Below are positions 1 through 8,267 of a DNA stretch of 32,254 nt, one piece after another. Every line of letters begins with the position of its first letter. The first letter of the stretch is position 1. This DNA comes from Thermus thermamylovorans (GTDB taxonomy: Bacteria > Deinococcota > Deinococci > Deinococcales > Thermaceae), in NCBI RefSeq assembly GCF_004307015.1, contig NZ_SIJL01000008.1, positions 81,047-113,300 on the forward strand, written 5' to 3'. Both the position numbers and the translations under genes were made by a program. Below the pieces are notes generated by a model that ran no database searches, was not told where the DNA came from, and saw only the letters and a program-made list of their open reading frames with translations.

Positions 1-5
1 AAGAG

Positions 6-1754
6 ATGAGGAAAAGCCTCTTGTGGGTAGGCCTTTTGGCCCTGGTAGGCACGGCCGGCGCCCAGAACTTCGTCTGGCCCCAAGGGTGGACGACCGCGAG
101 GCCGGAGGAGGTGCGCCGGGGGGGCACCCTGAGGGCTGCGGTCATCTCCGACTACCGCACCTTCAACCCCTTCATTACCGCGGAGGCAGGGAACGTGCCC
201 AGCATCCTGGCGGGGCCTTTGGGCCTGGTGCGGCGGGACCCCACCACCGGGGACTGGATCCCCTACATGGCGGAGTCCTGGACCATAAGCCCGGACCGCC
301 TGCAGATTACCTTCCGCATCCGCCGGGGGATGCGCTGGTCCGACGGTCGGCCCATCACCGCCGACGACTGGATCATGACCTGGCGCATCCACACCGACAA
401 GGACGTGGGCTCCAACAGCTACGACTCCTTCTTCCTGGACGGCCGGCCCATCACCCTCACCAAGATCGACGACTTCACCATCCGCTTCAACTACCCCCGC
501 ACGGACGCCGAGGCCTTTAGCGTGGCCAGCTTCGAGCCCTGGCCCGCCCACATCTTCGGCCCCGTGTACCAGCGGGAGGGGGCGGAGGGCATCAAGCGGA
601 TGTGGACCCTGGCGGAGCGCCCGGAGAACATCGTCTCGGGCGGGCCCTGGCTCATCGAGAGCTACCGCCCTGGGGAGCGCATCGTTTTCCGGCGCAACCC
701 CACCTTCGGGGAGTGGAACCGGGACGCCGCCGGCAACCCCCTGCCTTACCTGGACCGCTACGAGATCCGCATCGTGGGCGACGTCAACGCCGCCTTGGCC
801 GAGTTCCTGGCGGGCAACATCGACGTCTTCAACCCCACCACCGTGGACCACATCTCCCAGATCCGCCGGGCCATCGAGGAGAGACGCCTGGACGCCACCA
901 TCAAGGTCAACGCCTCCCCCATCGCCTCCAGCCAGTTCATGGTCTTCAACTGGAACAAGGCCTCCGACCCCTTCAAGCAGAGCCTCTTCCGCTCCGACAA
1001 GTTCCGCCGGGCCATGAGCCACCTGGTGAACCGGCAGGCGGTGGTGGAGCTGGTCTACGGGGGCCTGGGCACCCCCATGTTCACCAGCGTCTACCCGGTG
1101 CTCACCCAGTGGGTGAACCCTCGGGCCCCCCGTTTCGACCACAACCCGCAGCAGGCCCAGCGCCTCCTGGCGGAGCTCGGCTTCACCCGGAGGGACCGGG
1201 AGGGCTTCCTCATCGATGCCCAGGGGCGGAGACTGGAGTTCAACCTGGCCACCAACGCCGGCAACGTGCAGCGGGAGCAGATCGCCCGCCTGTTCGTGGA
1301 CGAGGCCCGGCGGGTGGGGGTGCGGGTGAACTTCGCCGCCATCGACTTCAACGTCCTCGTGGGCCAGCTCCTCTCCACCGGCCCCGACCGGCCCTTCGAC
1401 GCCATCATCATCGGCCTCACCGGCGGGGGGCTGGACTGGCCCTTCGGCGCCAACGTGGTGCCCTGCAACGGCAACCTCCACATGTGGAACCGCTCCGGCC
1501 AGTGCCTGGACCCTCGGGAGACCCTGATGGACGCCCTCTACTCTCGGGGCCGGGCGGAGCTGGACTTCCAGCGCCGGCGGCAGATCGGCTTCCAGATGCA
1601 GGAGATCGAGGCCCAGCTTCTTCCCATGATCCAGATCGCCGGGCCCAACTTCCACACCGCCTGGAACAACCGGGTGGGCGGCCAGCACCCCGACCCCCTG
1701 ATCTCCAGCATCTGGGGTGCTAGGCAGCTGGAGCTGACCTTCGCCCGGAGATGA
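6..1754 (+). CDS. ABC transporter substrate-binding protein, peptide family (SBP family 5)
   Basis: This 582-residue protein is the solute receptor of the peptide-type importer encoded just downstream. Residues 1-19 form a signal peptide (MRK, then a Leu/Val/Ala core, ending A-G-A before Gln20). There is no lipobox cysteine, so the mature protein should be free in the periplasm rather than lipid-anchored. The body matches the family 5 solute-binding fold (DppA/OppA/NikA): an early RGGTLR start, a MAESW-like segment, then DGRPITADDW near residues 115-125. Length is normal to slightly long. The ATG lies five bases from the window edge, so its ribosome-binding site and promoter are mostly outside view. 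The ligand cannot be predicted; peptides are the default, but family members also bind nickel, sugars or opines. Family confidence is high, ligand confidence low. Confidence 0.93.
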   Translation: MRKSLLWVGLLALVGTAGAQNFVWPQGWTTARPEEVRRGGTLRAAVISDYRTFNPFITAEAGNVPSILAGPLGLVRRDPTTGDWIPYMAESWTISPDRLQITFRIRRGMRWSDGRPITADDWIMTWRIHTDKDVGSNSYDSFFLDGRPITLTKIDDFTIRFNYPRTDAEAFSVASFEPWPAHIFGPVYQREGAEGIKRMWTLAERPENIVSGGPWLIESYRPGERIVFRRNPTFGEWNRDAAGNPLPYLDRYEIRIVGDVNAALAEFLAGNIDVFNPTTVDHISQIRRAIEERRLDATIKVNASPIASSQFMVFNWNKASDPFKQSLFRSDKFRRAMSHLVNRQAVVELVYGGLGTPMFTSVYPVLTQWVNPRAPRFDHNPQQAQRLLAELGFTRRDREGFLIDAQGRRLEFNLATNAGNVQREQIARLFVDEARRVGVRVNFAAIDFNVLVGQLLSTGPDRPFDAIIIGLTGGGLDWPFGANVVPCNGNLHMWNRSGQCLDPRETLMDALYSRGRAELDFQRRRQIGFQMQEIEAQLLPMIQIAGPNFHTAWNNRVGGQHPDPLISSIWGARQLELTFARR

Positions 1755-1768
1755 GCTAGACGAGCCAG

Positions 1769-1801
1769 CCCCCCGGGGCCCCCGGGCCCCGGGGGTTCTT
1801 T
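1769..1801 (+). terminator. GC hairpin after the binding-protein gene (attenuator-like)
   Basis: Positions 1770-1781 (CCCCCGGGGCCC) are perfectly complementary to 1784-1795, and TTCTTT follows at 1796-1801. This is a strong stem with a pyrimidine-rich tail inside the short gap between the binding-protein and permease genes. Partial termination here would give more receptor than membrane components, a common arrangement in ABC operons. That role is inferred. Confidence 0.6.
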
Positions 1802-1809
1802 GGAAAGCC

Positions 1810-2793
1810 ATGACCACGTACATCCTCCGCCGCTTCCTCTACCTCATCCCCACCTTTTTCGGGGCCACCTTCCTGGCCTTCCTCATCATCCAGCTCGCCC
1901 CCGGGGACTACATCACCCAGTTCGAGCTGGACCCCCGGTTCACCCCTGAGACCATCGCCCGCTTCCGCGCCCAGTTTGGCCTGGACCGCCCCGTTCACGA
2001 GCAGTACCTCCTTTGGATGCACAACCTGCTCCACCTGAACCTCGGCTATTCCTTCGCCTACCAGGCCCCGGTGCTGGAGGTGGTCTGGCCCCGGGTGGTG
2101 AACTCCATGATCATCGTCATCCCCGCGACCGTCCTCCTCTTCCTGGTGGCTATTCCCGTGGGGGTGTACGGGGCCCTGCGCCAGTACTCCCTGGGGGATC
2201 GGGTGGTCTCCTTTCTGGCCTATGTGGGCCTGGCCATCCCCAACTTCTTCCTGGCCCTGATTTTTATGTACCTCATCCTCCAGGTCTACTTCCGCACGGG
2301 GGTGATGGTCTTCCCCGTTTCGGGGATGACCTCTACCGGCTTTGAGCAGTTTCCCACCTGGCAGAAGATCCTCAACGTGGCCTGGCACGCGGTGATCCCG
2401 GTGATCGTGGTCACCACCAGCGATATCGCCGGCTTCTCCCGGGTGATGCGGGGGCAGATGCTGGAGGTCCTCTCCCAGGACTACATCCGCACCGCCCGGG
2501 CCAAGGGCCTGGCCGAGCGGATGGTGGTCTACAAGCACGCCTTGCGGAATGCGGTGATCCCCTTTGTGGCCAACATCGGGGCCATCCTGCCGGGTCTCAT
2601 CTCCGGGGCGGGGCTGGTGGAGGTGGTCATGGCCTGGCCGGGGATCACTCCCCTCCTTCTGGACTCCTTGCGGCAGCAGGACCTGTACACCGTGGCCGGT
2701 TTCCTCACCATGGGCCTGGTCCTTCTCATGATCGGCAACCTCCTCTCGGACCTGCTCCTCACCTGGGTGGACCCCAGGATCCGCTACGAATAG
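1810..2793 (+). CDS. dppB: Peptide ABC transporter permease, DppB type
   Basis: A 327-residue inner-membrane permease of the DppB/OppB/GsiC family. It has the usual N-terminal helix (YILRRFLYLIP), a periplasmic domain to about residue 95, and then five more hydrophobic segments. The EAA coupling loop that docks the ATPase is visible near residues 225-250 (YIRTARAKG, then an H-x-L-R-N-A type end). Length is normal for the family. The ATG is preceded by GGAAAG. The gene follows the binding protein after a hairpin and is followed 10 bases later by its partner permease, so the five genes probably form one unit. The symbol denotes family position, since dipeptide and oligopeptide specificity cannot be separated here. 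Confidence 0.92.
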   Translation: MTTYILRRFLYLIPTFFGATFLAFLIIQLAPGDYITQFELDPRFTPETIARFRAQFGLDRPVHEQYLLWMHNLLHLNLGYSFAYQAPVLEVVWPRVVNSMIIVIPATVLLFLVAIPVGVYGALRQYSLGDRVVSFLAYVGLAIPNFFLALIFMYLILQVYFRTGVMVFPVSGMTSTGFEQFPTWQKILNVAWHAVIPVIVVTTSDIAGFSRVMRGQMLEVLSQDYIRTARAKGLAERMVVYKHALRNAVIPFVANIGAILPGLISGAGLVEVVMAWPGITPLLLDSLRQQDLYTVAGFLTMGLVLLMIGNLLSDLLLTWVDPRIRYE

Positions 2794-2803
2794 GAGGGTC
2801 GCC

Positions 2804-4153
2804 TTGCGCGCCGCCACCGCTCCCCCTTCCGCCAGCCTGACCCAGGTAGCCCTGCGCCAGTTCCGCAAACACCCCTTGGCGGTCTGGGGTCTGCGCATCC
2901 TCTTCGTCCTCTATGGGCTTGCCGTCTTCGCTGGCTTTTTCAGCCCTTACGATCCCAACTACTACGAGGTCTTCCCTCCGAGGAGCCACCATCCCCCCTC
3001 CCGCATCTACTTCGTGGACCCGGAAACGGGGAGGTTCACCCGGCCCTTCGTCTACATGACCCAGCGCTCCATCGATCCCCTGACCCTCCAGCCTCGCTAC
3101 GAGGAGGACCCCTCCCAGGGCCGGTTCTACCTCCGCTTCCTGGTGCGCACCCCCGAGCAGCCCTACACCATCCTCCGGGTGTTCCGGGCCGACCTCCGCC
3201 TCTTTGGCGTGGACCCCCCGGCCAGGGTCCACCTCATGGGCACCGACAACTTCGGCCGGGACCTCTTCAGCCGCCTCATCTATGGCGGGCAGGTCTCCCT
3301 CACCATTGGGATCCTCTCCGCCCTGGTCTCCTTCGCCTTGGGGCTGCTGCTGGGAGGGATCGCGGGGTACTTCTCGGGCCGCCCCTTCACCCTCTCCCTG
3401 CCCCTCAGGGAATGGCGCGGCCGGGGTCTCCTCCTGGGGCCGGTGTCCTGGGCTTTCTGGGGCGGGCTGGCCTTGGGGGCTTTGTACCTGGCCTGGGAGT
3501 ACTACACCCTCACCGGCCTCGGGGTGCTCCAGGTACTGGCCGCGGGCGCGGCCTTGTGGCTGGCCTACACCCTCTTCCGCACCCTGCCCTTCCGCTCCCT
3601 CCGCCTGGACCCTGACAACCTGATCATGCGCCTGGTGGAGATCATCGCCGCCATCCCCACCCTCTTCCTCCTCATCTCCTTGCGGGCGGTCTTCCCCATC
3701 ACCATGGACCCCCTCATCACCTTCTACCTGGTGGTGGGCCTCCTGGGCTTCATCGGCTGGGGGGGCCTGGCCCGGGTGGTGCGGGGGATCGTCCTCAGCG
3801 TGCGGGAGATGGACTATGTGCAGGCGGCTAGGGCCCTAGGGGCCTCGGATGCCCGCATCATCGCCCGGCACGTCCTTCCCGCCACCGCCAGCTACATCAT
3901 CGTGAGCCTCTCCCTCACCATCCCGGGCTTTATCCTGGCCGAGTCGGGCCTCTCCTTCCTGGGCCTCGGGGTGACGGAGCCCTACACCAGCTGGGGGCTA
4001 CTCCTGCAGGCGGCCCAGGCCGGGGGGTTCGCCAGCTTCGTGGACCGTCCCTGGGTCCTCTGGCCGGGGTTTTTCATTTTCATCTCCATCATGGCCTGGA
4101 ACTTCGTGGGGGACGGCCTGCGGGATGCTTTCGACCCCCGGCGCAGGCGTTAG
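2804..4153 (+). CDS. dppC: Peptide ABC transporter permease, DppC type, with two extra insertions
   Basis: A 449-residue permease pairing with the DppB-type protein. It starts at TTG, supported by GGAGG about six bases upstream; no ATG gives a better start. The family core is present: an N-terminal helix (about 31-47), GTDNFGRDLFSR near 146-157, and an EAA loop near 335-360 (MDYVQAARALGAS). It is about 150 residues longer than usual for DppC. One addition, about residues 53-143, lies between helix 1 and the GTDNFGRD motif and is predicted to be periplasmic. The second, about 193-270, carries two further hydrophobic segments (about 211-231 and 240-258) where family members normally have a short loop. 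The core motifs are intact, so the protein is probably functional. Confidence 0.9.
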   Translation: MRAATAPPSASLTQVALRQFRKHPLAVWGLRILFVLYGLAVFAGFFSPYDPNYYEVFPPRSHHPPSRIYFVDPETGRFTRPFVYMTQRSIDPLTLQPRYEEDPSQGRFYLRFLVRTPEQPYTILRVFRADLRLFGVDPPARVHLMGTDNFGRDLFSRLIYGGQVSLTIGILSALVSFALGLLLGGIAGYFSGRPFTLSLPLREWRGRGLLLGPVSWAFWGGLALGALYLAWEYYTLTGLGVLQVLAAGAALWLAYTLFRTLPFRSLRLDPDNLIMRLVEIIAAIPTLFLLISLRAVFPITMDPLITFYLVVGLLGFIGWGGLARVVRGIVLSVREMDYVQAARALGASDARIIARHVLPATASYIIVSLSLTIPGFILAESGLSFLGLGVTEPYTSWGLLLQAAQAGGFASFVDRPWVLWPGFFIFISIMAWNFVGDGLRDAFDPRRRR

Positions 4154-4225
4154 CCCCTTCTCTTTTGTTGGGGTATAGCGTATAACGGTTGAGGTGCTTG
4201 GATGGTGGTGCCTGAAGGAGCGCGC
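4154..4225 (+). promoter_or_regulatory. Possible weak internal promoter before dppD
   Basis: This is the largest gap inside the transporter cluster and is unusually AT-rich for the window. TATAAC at 4181-4186 could be a -10 element, with TTCTCT (4158-4163) at 17 bp as a poor -35. AAGGAG at 4215-4220 is the ribosome-binding site for the ATG at 4226. Promoter activity is only a possibility. Confidence 0.3.
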
Positions 4226-5245
4226 ATGGACGAAAAGCGGCTTTTGGAGGTGAGAGACCTCAAGGTCCACTTCTTCACCGACGAGGGGGTGGTGAAGGCG
4301 GTGGACGGGGTTTCCTTCCATGTGAACAAGGGGGAGACCCTGGCGGTGGTGGGGGAGTCGGGTTCGGGGAAGAGCGTGACCGCGCTTTCCATCATGCGGC
4401 TCATCCCCACGCCCCCCGGCAGGATCGTGGGCGGGGAGATCGTCTTCCGCGGCAAGGACGGGAAGGTGCGGGATCTGGCCGGGCTTCCCGAAGTGGAGAT
4501 GCGCCGCATCCGGGGCAACGACATCGCCATGATCTTTCAGGAACCCATGACCTCCCTGAACCCCGTCTACACCGTGGGGGACCAGATCGCCGAGGCCATC
4601 ATGCTCCACCAGGGGAAAAGCCGTAAAGAGGCCATGGAGCTGGCGGCCCACATGCTGGACCTGGTGGGGATCCCTGAGCCCAAGAAGCGGCTTGCCAACT
4701 ACCCCCACCAGATGTCCGGGGGAATGCGCCAGCGGGTGATGATCGCCATGGCCCTTTCCTGCAACCCCTCCCTGCTCATCGCCGACGAGCCCACCACCGC
4801 TCTGGACGTGACCATCCAGGCGCAGATCCTGGAGCTCATGAAGAAGCTTCAGGAGGAGATCGGCATGAGCATCCTCTTCATCACCCACAACCTGGGGGTG
4901 GTGGCGGAGATGGCGGACCGGGTGGTGGTGATGTACGCAGGGCGGGCGGTGGAGCAAGCGGACGTGGTCCCCCTCTTCAAGGAGCCGCGCCATCCCTACA
5001 CCCAGGGGCTTCTCCACTCGGTGCCCCGGCTGGACCTGGCCGCGGAGCACCGCCAGCGGCTCGAGGCCATCCCTGGCAACGTGCCCAACCCCCTTTACCT
5101 CCCCCCGGGGTGCGCCTTCCACCCCCGGTGCAAGCACTACGTGGAGGGGCTTTGCGACCGGGAGGTGCCCCCCTTGGAGGAGGCGGAGGACGGCCGCCAG
5201 GTGCGCTGCGTGCGCTGGCGGGAGATCCGGGAGGTTAGGGCATGA
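4226..5245 (+). CDS. dppD: Peptide ABC transporter ATP-binding protein, DppD type
   Basis: A 339-residue cytoplasmic ATPase that powers the importer. It has Walker A GESGSGKS (about 43-50), signature MSGGMRQR (about 163-170) and Walker B LLIADEP (about 183-189). The C-terminal oligopeptide-transporter extension carries Cys residues in a C-x5-C-x7-C pattern plus a later Cys; in related OppD/DppD proteins such cysteines bind an iron-sulfur cluster. An in-frame ATG at 4202 would add eight residues, but the ribosome-binding site AAGGAG sits between the two ATGs and family similarity begins at MDEKRLLEV, so 4226 is preferred. The stop overlaps the next start as ATGA, indicating translational coupling. 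Confidence 0.93.
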   Translation: MDEKRLLEVRDLKVHFFTDEGVVKAVDGVSFHVNKGETLAVVGESGSGKSVTALSIMRLIPTPPGRIVGGEIVFRGKDGKVRDLAGLPEVEMRRIRGNDIAMIFQEPMTSLNPVYTVGDQIAEAIMLHQGKSRKEAMELAAHMLDLVGIPEPKKRLANYPHQMSGGMRQRVMIAMALSCNPSLLIADEPTTALDVTIQAQILELMKKLQEEIGMSILFITHNLGVVAEMADRVVVMYAGRAVEQADVVPLFKEPRHPYTQGLLHSVPRLDLAAEHRQRLEAIPGNVPNPLYLPPGCAFHPRCKHYVEGLCDREVPPLEEAEDGRQVRCVRWREIREVRA

Positions 5246-6222
5246 AGGACAGCATCCTCCTGGAGGTCAAGGACCTGAAAAAGCACTTCCCCATCCGGGG
5301 TGGGGTCCTCTCCCGGGTGGTGGGGAGCGTCAAGGCGGTGGACGGGGTCTCCTTCAGCATCAAGAAGGGGGAGGTCTTGGGCCTGGTGGGGGAGTCGGGA
5401 AGCGGCAAGACCACGGTGGGCCGCACCCTCTTGCGCCTCATCGAGCCCACGGGAGGGCGCATCCTCTTTGGCGGCCAGGACATCACCGACCTGCCCAGGG
5501 ACAAGCTCCGGCCCTTCCGCCGCCGCATGCAGATCATCTTCCAGGACCCCTTCAGCTCCCTGAACCCCCGCATGACCGTGGGGGACATCATCGCCGAACC
5601 CCTTATCATCCACGGCCTGGGCAAGACCCAGGAGGAGCGCACCGAAAGGGTGGCGGAGCTTTTGAAGCTCGTGGGCCTCTCCCCGGACCACATGCGCCGC
5701 TACCCCCACGAGTTTTCCGGGGGGCAGCGGCAGAGGATCGGCATCGCCCGGGCCCTGGCGGTGGCCCCGGAGTTCATCGTGGCCGACGAGCCCGTGTCCG
5801 CCCTGGACGTCTCCATCCAGGCCCAGGTGGTGAACCTCCTCATGGACCTCAAGGAGGAGCTGGGGCTCACCCTGCTCTTCATCGCCCACGACCTGGCGGT
5901 GGTGGAGTACATCTCCGACCGGGTGGCGGTGATGTACCTGGGCAAGGTGATGGAGGTGGCCTCCTCCCGGGAGCTCTACCGCAACCCCAAGCACCCCTAC
6001 ACCGAGGCCCTGCTCTCGGCGGTGCCCATCCCGGATCCCACGGTGAAGCGGGAGAGGATCGTCCTCCAGGGCGACATCCCTTCCCCCATCAACCCCCCTT
6101 CGGGCTGCGTTTTCCGCACCCGTTGCCGCTACGCCCTGCCCGAGTGCGCCGAGGTGGTCCCCGAGCTCAAGGAGGTGCGCCCGGGGCACCTCAAGGCCTG
6201 CATCCGGGACGACGTCCTCTAA
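5242..6222 (+). CDS. dppF: Peptide ABC transporter ATP-binding protein, DppF type
   Basis: A 326-residue second ATPase that forms a heterodimer with the DppD-type subunit. It has Walker [10 protein letters not shown] (about 50-58), Q-loop QDPFSSLNP (about 101-109), signature FSGGQRQR (about 158-165) and Walker B IVADEP (about 179-184). The C-terminal oligopeptide domain again contains four cysteines in the conserved spacing. The start overlaps dppD by four bases. It is the last gene of the transporter unit, followed by a perfect 11-bp GC stem. Family assignment is secure and substrate is unknown. Confidence 0.93.
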   Translation: MKDSILLEVKDLKKHFPIRGGVLSRVVGSVKAVDGVSFSIKKGEVLGLVGESGSGKTTVGRTLLRLIEPTGGRILFGGQDITDLPRDKLRPFRRRMQIIFQDPFSSLNPRMTVGDIIAEPLIIHGLGKTQEERTERVAELLKLVGLSPDHMRRYPHEFSGGQRQRIGIARALAVAPEFIVADEPVSALDVSIQAQVVNLLMDLKEELGLTLLFIAHDLAVVEYISDRVAVMYLGKVMEVASSRELYRNPKHPYTEALLSAVPIPDPTVKRERIVLQGDIPSPINPPSGCVFRTRCRYALPECAEVVPELKEVRPGHLKACIRDDVL

Positions 6223-6245
6223 CGCCACCCCGCGCCGCCCCTGTC

Positions 6246-6277
6246 GGCGCGGGGGCCCCGGCCGAAGCCCCCGCGCC
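6246..6277 (+). terminator. Perfect 11-bp GC stem after dppF
   Basis: GGCGCGGGGGC (6246-6256) and GCCCCCGCGCC (6267-6277) pair perfectly around a 10-base loop. There is no clean U tract, only the mixed TATACTCTT, which also contains the next gene's -10 element. It probably acts as a strong-stem terminator separating the transporter from acuB. Confidence 0.55.
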
Positions 6278-6281
6278 GGGG

Positions 6282-6293
6282 TATACTCTTCCT
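6282..6293 (+). promoter_or_regulatory. Leaderless-type promoter of acuB (TATACT, 6 nt, ATG)
   Basis: TATACT occupies 6282-6287 and six bases separate it from ATG at 6294. No Shine-Dalgarno sequence precedes the ATG. A -10 this close puts the transcription start at or next to the start codon, as known for leaderless mRNAs in Thermus and Deinococcus. No good -35 is visible. Confidence 0.65.
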
Positions 6294-6920
6294 ATGCTCG
6301 TCAAGGACGTGATGCGGGCCCCCGTGGTCACCGTGGGGCCGGACTGGACCCTGGAGGACGCCTTTCGGCTCCTCCTGGAACGGGGCATCCGCCACCTGCC
6401 CGTGGTGGCGGAGGGAAGGCTTTTGGGAATCATCACCGACCGGGACATCCGCCTGGCCACCAGCCACCTGAACCCCCAGGGTCCCTGCCCGGGGTGCGCC
6501 CAGGTGGGGGAGGTGATGACGGAGGGCGTGGTCACCGCCCATCCCCTGGACCCCGTGGAGGAGGCGGCCCGGGTGATGCGGGAGCGGAAGATCGGCTCCC
6601 TACCCGTGCTGGAGGACGGGGAGCTGGTGGGGATCGTGACGGGGATCGACCTGCTGGACGCCCTCCTCCGGCTCACCGGGGTCACGGAGCCTTCCGGGAG
6701 GCTGGAGGTGCGCCTCCCTGACCGCCCCGGGGAGCTCGCCCGCCTCACCGGCTTCCTCGCCGGGAGGGGGGTCAACATCCACTCCCTCCTCTCCTATCCC
6801 GAGGACGGGGACTTCGTGCGGGCGGTGGTGCGGGTGAACACCCTGGAGACCCACCTCCTGGCGGAGGGCCTGCGGCAGGAGGGGTTTGCCGTCCTCTGGC
6901 CGCCCCAGAAGCCATGGTGA
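6294..6920 (+). CDS. acuB: AcuB-like CBS-CBS-ACT regulatory protein
   Basis: A 208-residue cytoplasmic sensor with two CBS motifs (about residues 1-55 and 70-125) and a C-terminal ACT domain (about 133-205, RLEVRLPDRPGELARL). CBS pairs bind adenine nucleotides, and ACT domains bind amino acids or mediate dimerisation. The same architecture and the acuC neighbour match AcuB of the acetoin-utilisation (acuABC) locus, where AcuA acetylates and AcuC deacetylates acetyl-CoA synthetase. The frame is open 57 codons further upstream, but that region overlaps dppF and the terminator, and TATACT lies six bases before this ATG. A CPGC motif sits in the linker between CBS domains. Its direct biochemical role is unknown. 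Confidence 0.85.
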   Translation: MLVKDVMRAPVVTVGPDWTLEDAFRLLLERGIRHLPVVAEGRLLGIITDRDIRLATSHLNPQGPCPGCAQVGEVMTEGVVTAHPLDPVEEAARVMRERKIGSLPVLEDGELVGIVTGIDLLDALLRLTGVTEPSGRLEVRLPDRPGELARLTGFLAGRGVNIHSLLSYPEDGDFVRAVVRVNTLETHLLAEGLRQEGFAVLWPPQKPW

Positions 6921-8041
6921 TCTACCGGGAGGCCTACCGCCTTTACGACTTCGGGCCGGGGCACCCCTTCAGCCCCGTGCGCCTGGAGATGCTCACCTCC
7001 CTCCTCCAGGCCCTGGGGGTGTGGCGGGAGCCCCTCTCTCCCCCGGAGGCCACCCGGGAGGAGGTCTTGAGCGTCCACTCGGAGCGCCTGGTGGGGCGGG
7101 TGGAGGCGGCGAGCCGGGGGGAGCGGGTGCCGGATCTGGAGCACTACGGCCTCGCCACGGGGGACACGCCGGTCTTCCCGGGGATGGACCGGGCGGCCCG
7201 GGCGCTGGTGGGGGGGACCCTGGAAGGGGCGAGGCGCCTGCTGGCGGGGGAGAAGCGGGTGCTGCAGCTGGGCGGGGGCCTCCACCACGCCCAGTACGAC
7301 CGTGCCTCGGGCTTTTGCGTGTACAACGACCTCTCCGTGGCCATCCGCCACCTGACCCGGGCCGGGCTTAGGGTGGCCTACCTGGACATCGACGTCCACC
7401 ATGGGGACGGGGTGCAGTGGATCCACTACGAGGAAGGGGGGGTTCTCACCCTGAGCCTCCACGAGTCCGGGCGCTACCTCTTCCCCGGCACCGGGCACGT
7501 GTACGAGGTCGGCAAGGGGGAGGGGGTGGGGCGGAAGCTCAACCTGCCCCTGGAGCCCTTCACCGAGGACGAGAGCTACCTGGAGGTCTTCGAGGCCCTG
7601 GTGCCCTGGGCCCTTTCCGCCTTCCGCCCGGATGTGCTGGTGGTGCAGGCGGGAGCCGACGCCCACTATCTGGACCCCCTGGCGGACCTCCTCCTCACCA
7701 CCCGGGCCTACGAAAGGCTGTTCCGCCTCCTCCTGGAGTATGCGGAGGCCTTCGCGGGGGGGAGGGTGCTCCTCACCCTGGGGGGCGGGTACAGCCTGGA
7801 CGGGGCGGTCCGGGTCTGGGCCCTCCTTTACCACCTCTTCCACGGCCTCCCCCTTCCCGAGCACCTGCCCGAGGGCTGGCGTCTGGCGTGGGAGGCGAGG
7901 CTGGGGAGGCCCCTCACCCCCACCCTCCACGACCCCGAGGCCCCCTATCCGGAGGTTCCCCGAAGGCCCGAGATCGTAAAGCGCAACCGCCTCACCCTGC
8001 AAAGGCTCACGGAGCTGGTGGGGTCCCGCCTGCTAGACTAG
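6914..8041 (+). CDS. acuC: AcuC-like protein deacetylase (class I/II histone deacetylase fold)
   Basis: A 375-residue zinc-dependent amidohydrolase of the HDAC/AcuC/AphA superfamily. Catalytic His124-His125 lie in GGLHHA. Zinc ligands Asp160 and His162 lie in DIDVHHGDG, and Asp249 in QAGADAHYLDPL. The substrate-orienting Tyr is in the late GGGYS motif. Length matches AcuC, which removes acetyl groups from acetyl-CoA synthetase lysine to reactivate it; some relatives act on acetylpolyamines, so the substrate is inferred. It overlaps acuB by seven bases, so the two are co-translated. No acetyltransferase (acuA) or acs gene lies in the window. Confidence 0.87.
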   Translation: MVIYREAYRLYDFGPGHPFSPVRLEMLTSLLQALGVWREPLSPPEATREEVLSVHSERLVGRVEAASRGERVPDLEHYGLATGDTPVFPGMDRAARALVGGTLEGARRLLAGEKRVLQLGGGLHHAQYDRASGFCVYNDLSVAIRHLTRAGLRVAYLDIDVHHGDGVQWIHYEEGGVLTLSLHESGRYLFPGTGHVYEVGKGEGVGRKLNLPLEPFTEDESYLEVFEALVPWALSAFRPDVLVVQAGADAHYLDPLADLLLTTRAYERLFRLLLEYAEAFAGGRVLLTLGGGYSLDGAVRVWALLYHLFHGLPLPEHLPEGWRLAWEARLGRPLTPTLHDPEAPYPEVPRRPEIVKRNRLTLQRLTELVGSRLLD

Positions 8042-8045
8042 CGGG
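8034..8045 (+). promoter_or_regulatory. Leaderless-type promoter of ttuB (TAGACT, 6 nt, GTG)
   Basis: TAGACT (8034-8039) overlaps the last codons of acuC and stands six bases before the GTG at 8046. It fits the TANNNT-N6-start pattern seen repeatedly in this window. AGCGGGG is at most a weak ribosome-binding site. Confidence 0.5.
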
Positions 8046-8267
8046 GTGAGGGTCGTTCTGCGCCTGCCGGAGCGCCAGGAGGTGGAGGTGAAGGGGGATA
8101 GGCCCGTGCGGGAAATCCTCCTGGAGCTGGGCCTGAACCCGGAAACGGTGGTGGTGATCCGGGGGGAGGAGCTCCTGACCCTGGACGAAAGGGTGGGGGA
8201 GGGGGAGACCCTGGAGGTCCTCTCCGCCATCTCCGGGGGGTGGGGTGAAAGCGGCCATGGTGTGTAG
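8046..8267 (+). CDS. ttuB: TtuB sulfur carrier with an abnormal C-terminal tail
   Basis: A small ubiquitin-fold protein (ThiS/MoaD family). In Thermus, TtuB carries sulfur as a C-terminal thiocarboxylate to TtuA for 2-thiolation of ribothymidine-54 in tRNA, and is also a ubiquitin-like modifier. The Gly64-Gly65 end (AISGG), where TtuB should stop, is followed here by eight extra residues (WGESGHGV), giving 73 residues. The cause is visible: GGGTG occurs in tandem at 8238-8242 and 8243-8247, and removing one copy restores a TGA directly after Gly65. As encoded, the terminal glycine is not free for adenylation. The extended frame overlaps ttuA by 11 bases. Family identity is high; functionality needs checking. 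Confidence 0.88.
   Translation: MRVVLRLPERQEVEVKGDRPVREILLELGLNPETVVVIRGEELLTLDERVGEGETLEVLSAISGGWGESGHGV

Noticed and set aside
6123-6293. 57-codon N-terminal extension of acuB
   Set aside because: It overlaps dppF and the terminator stem, has no CBS similarity, and TATACT lies just before the later ATG.
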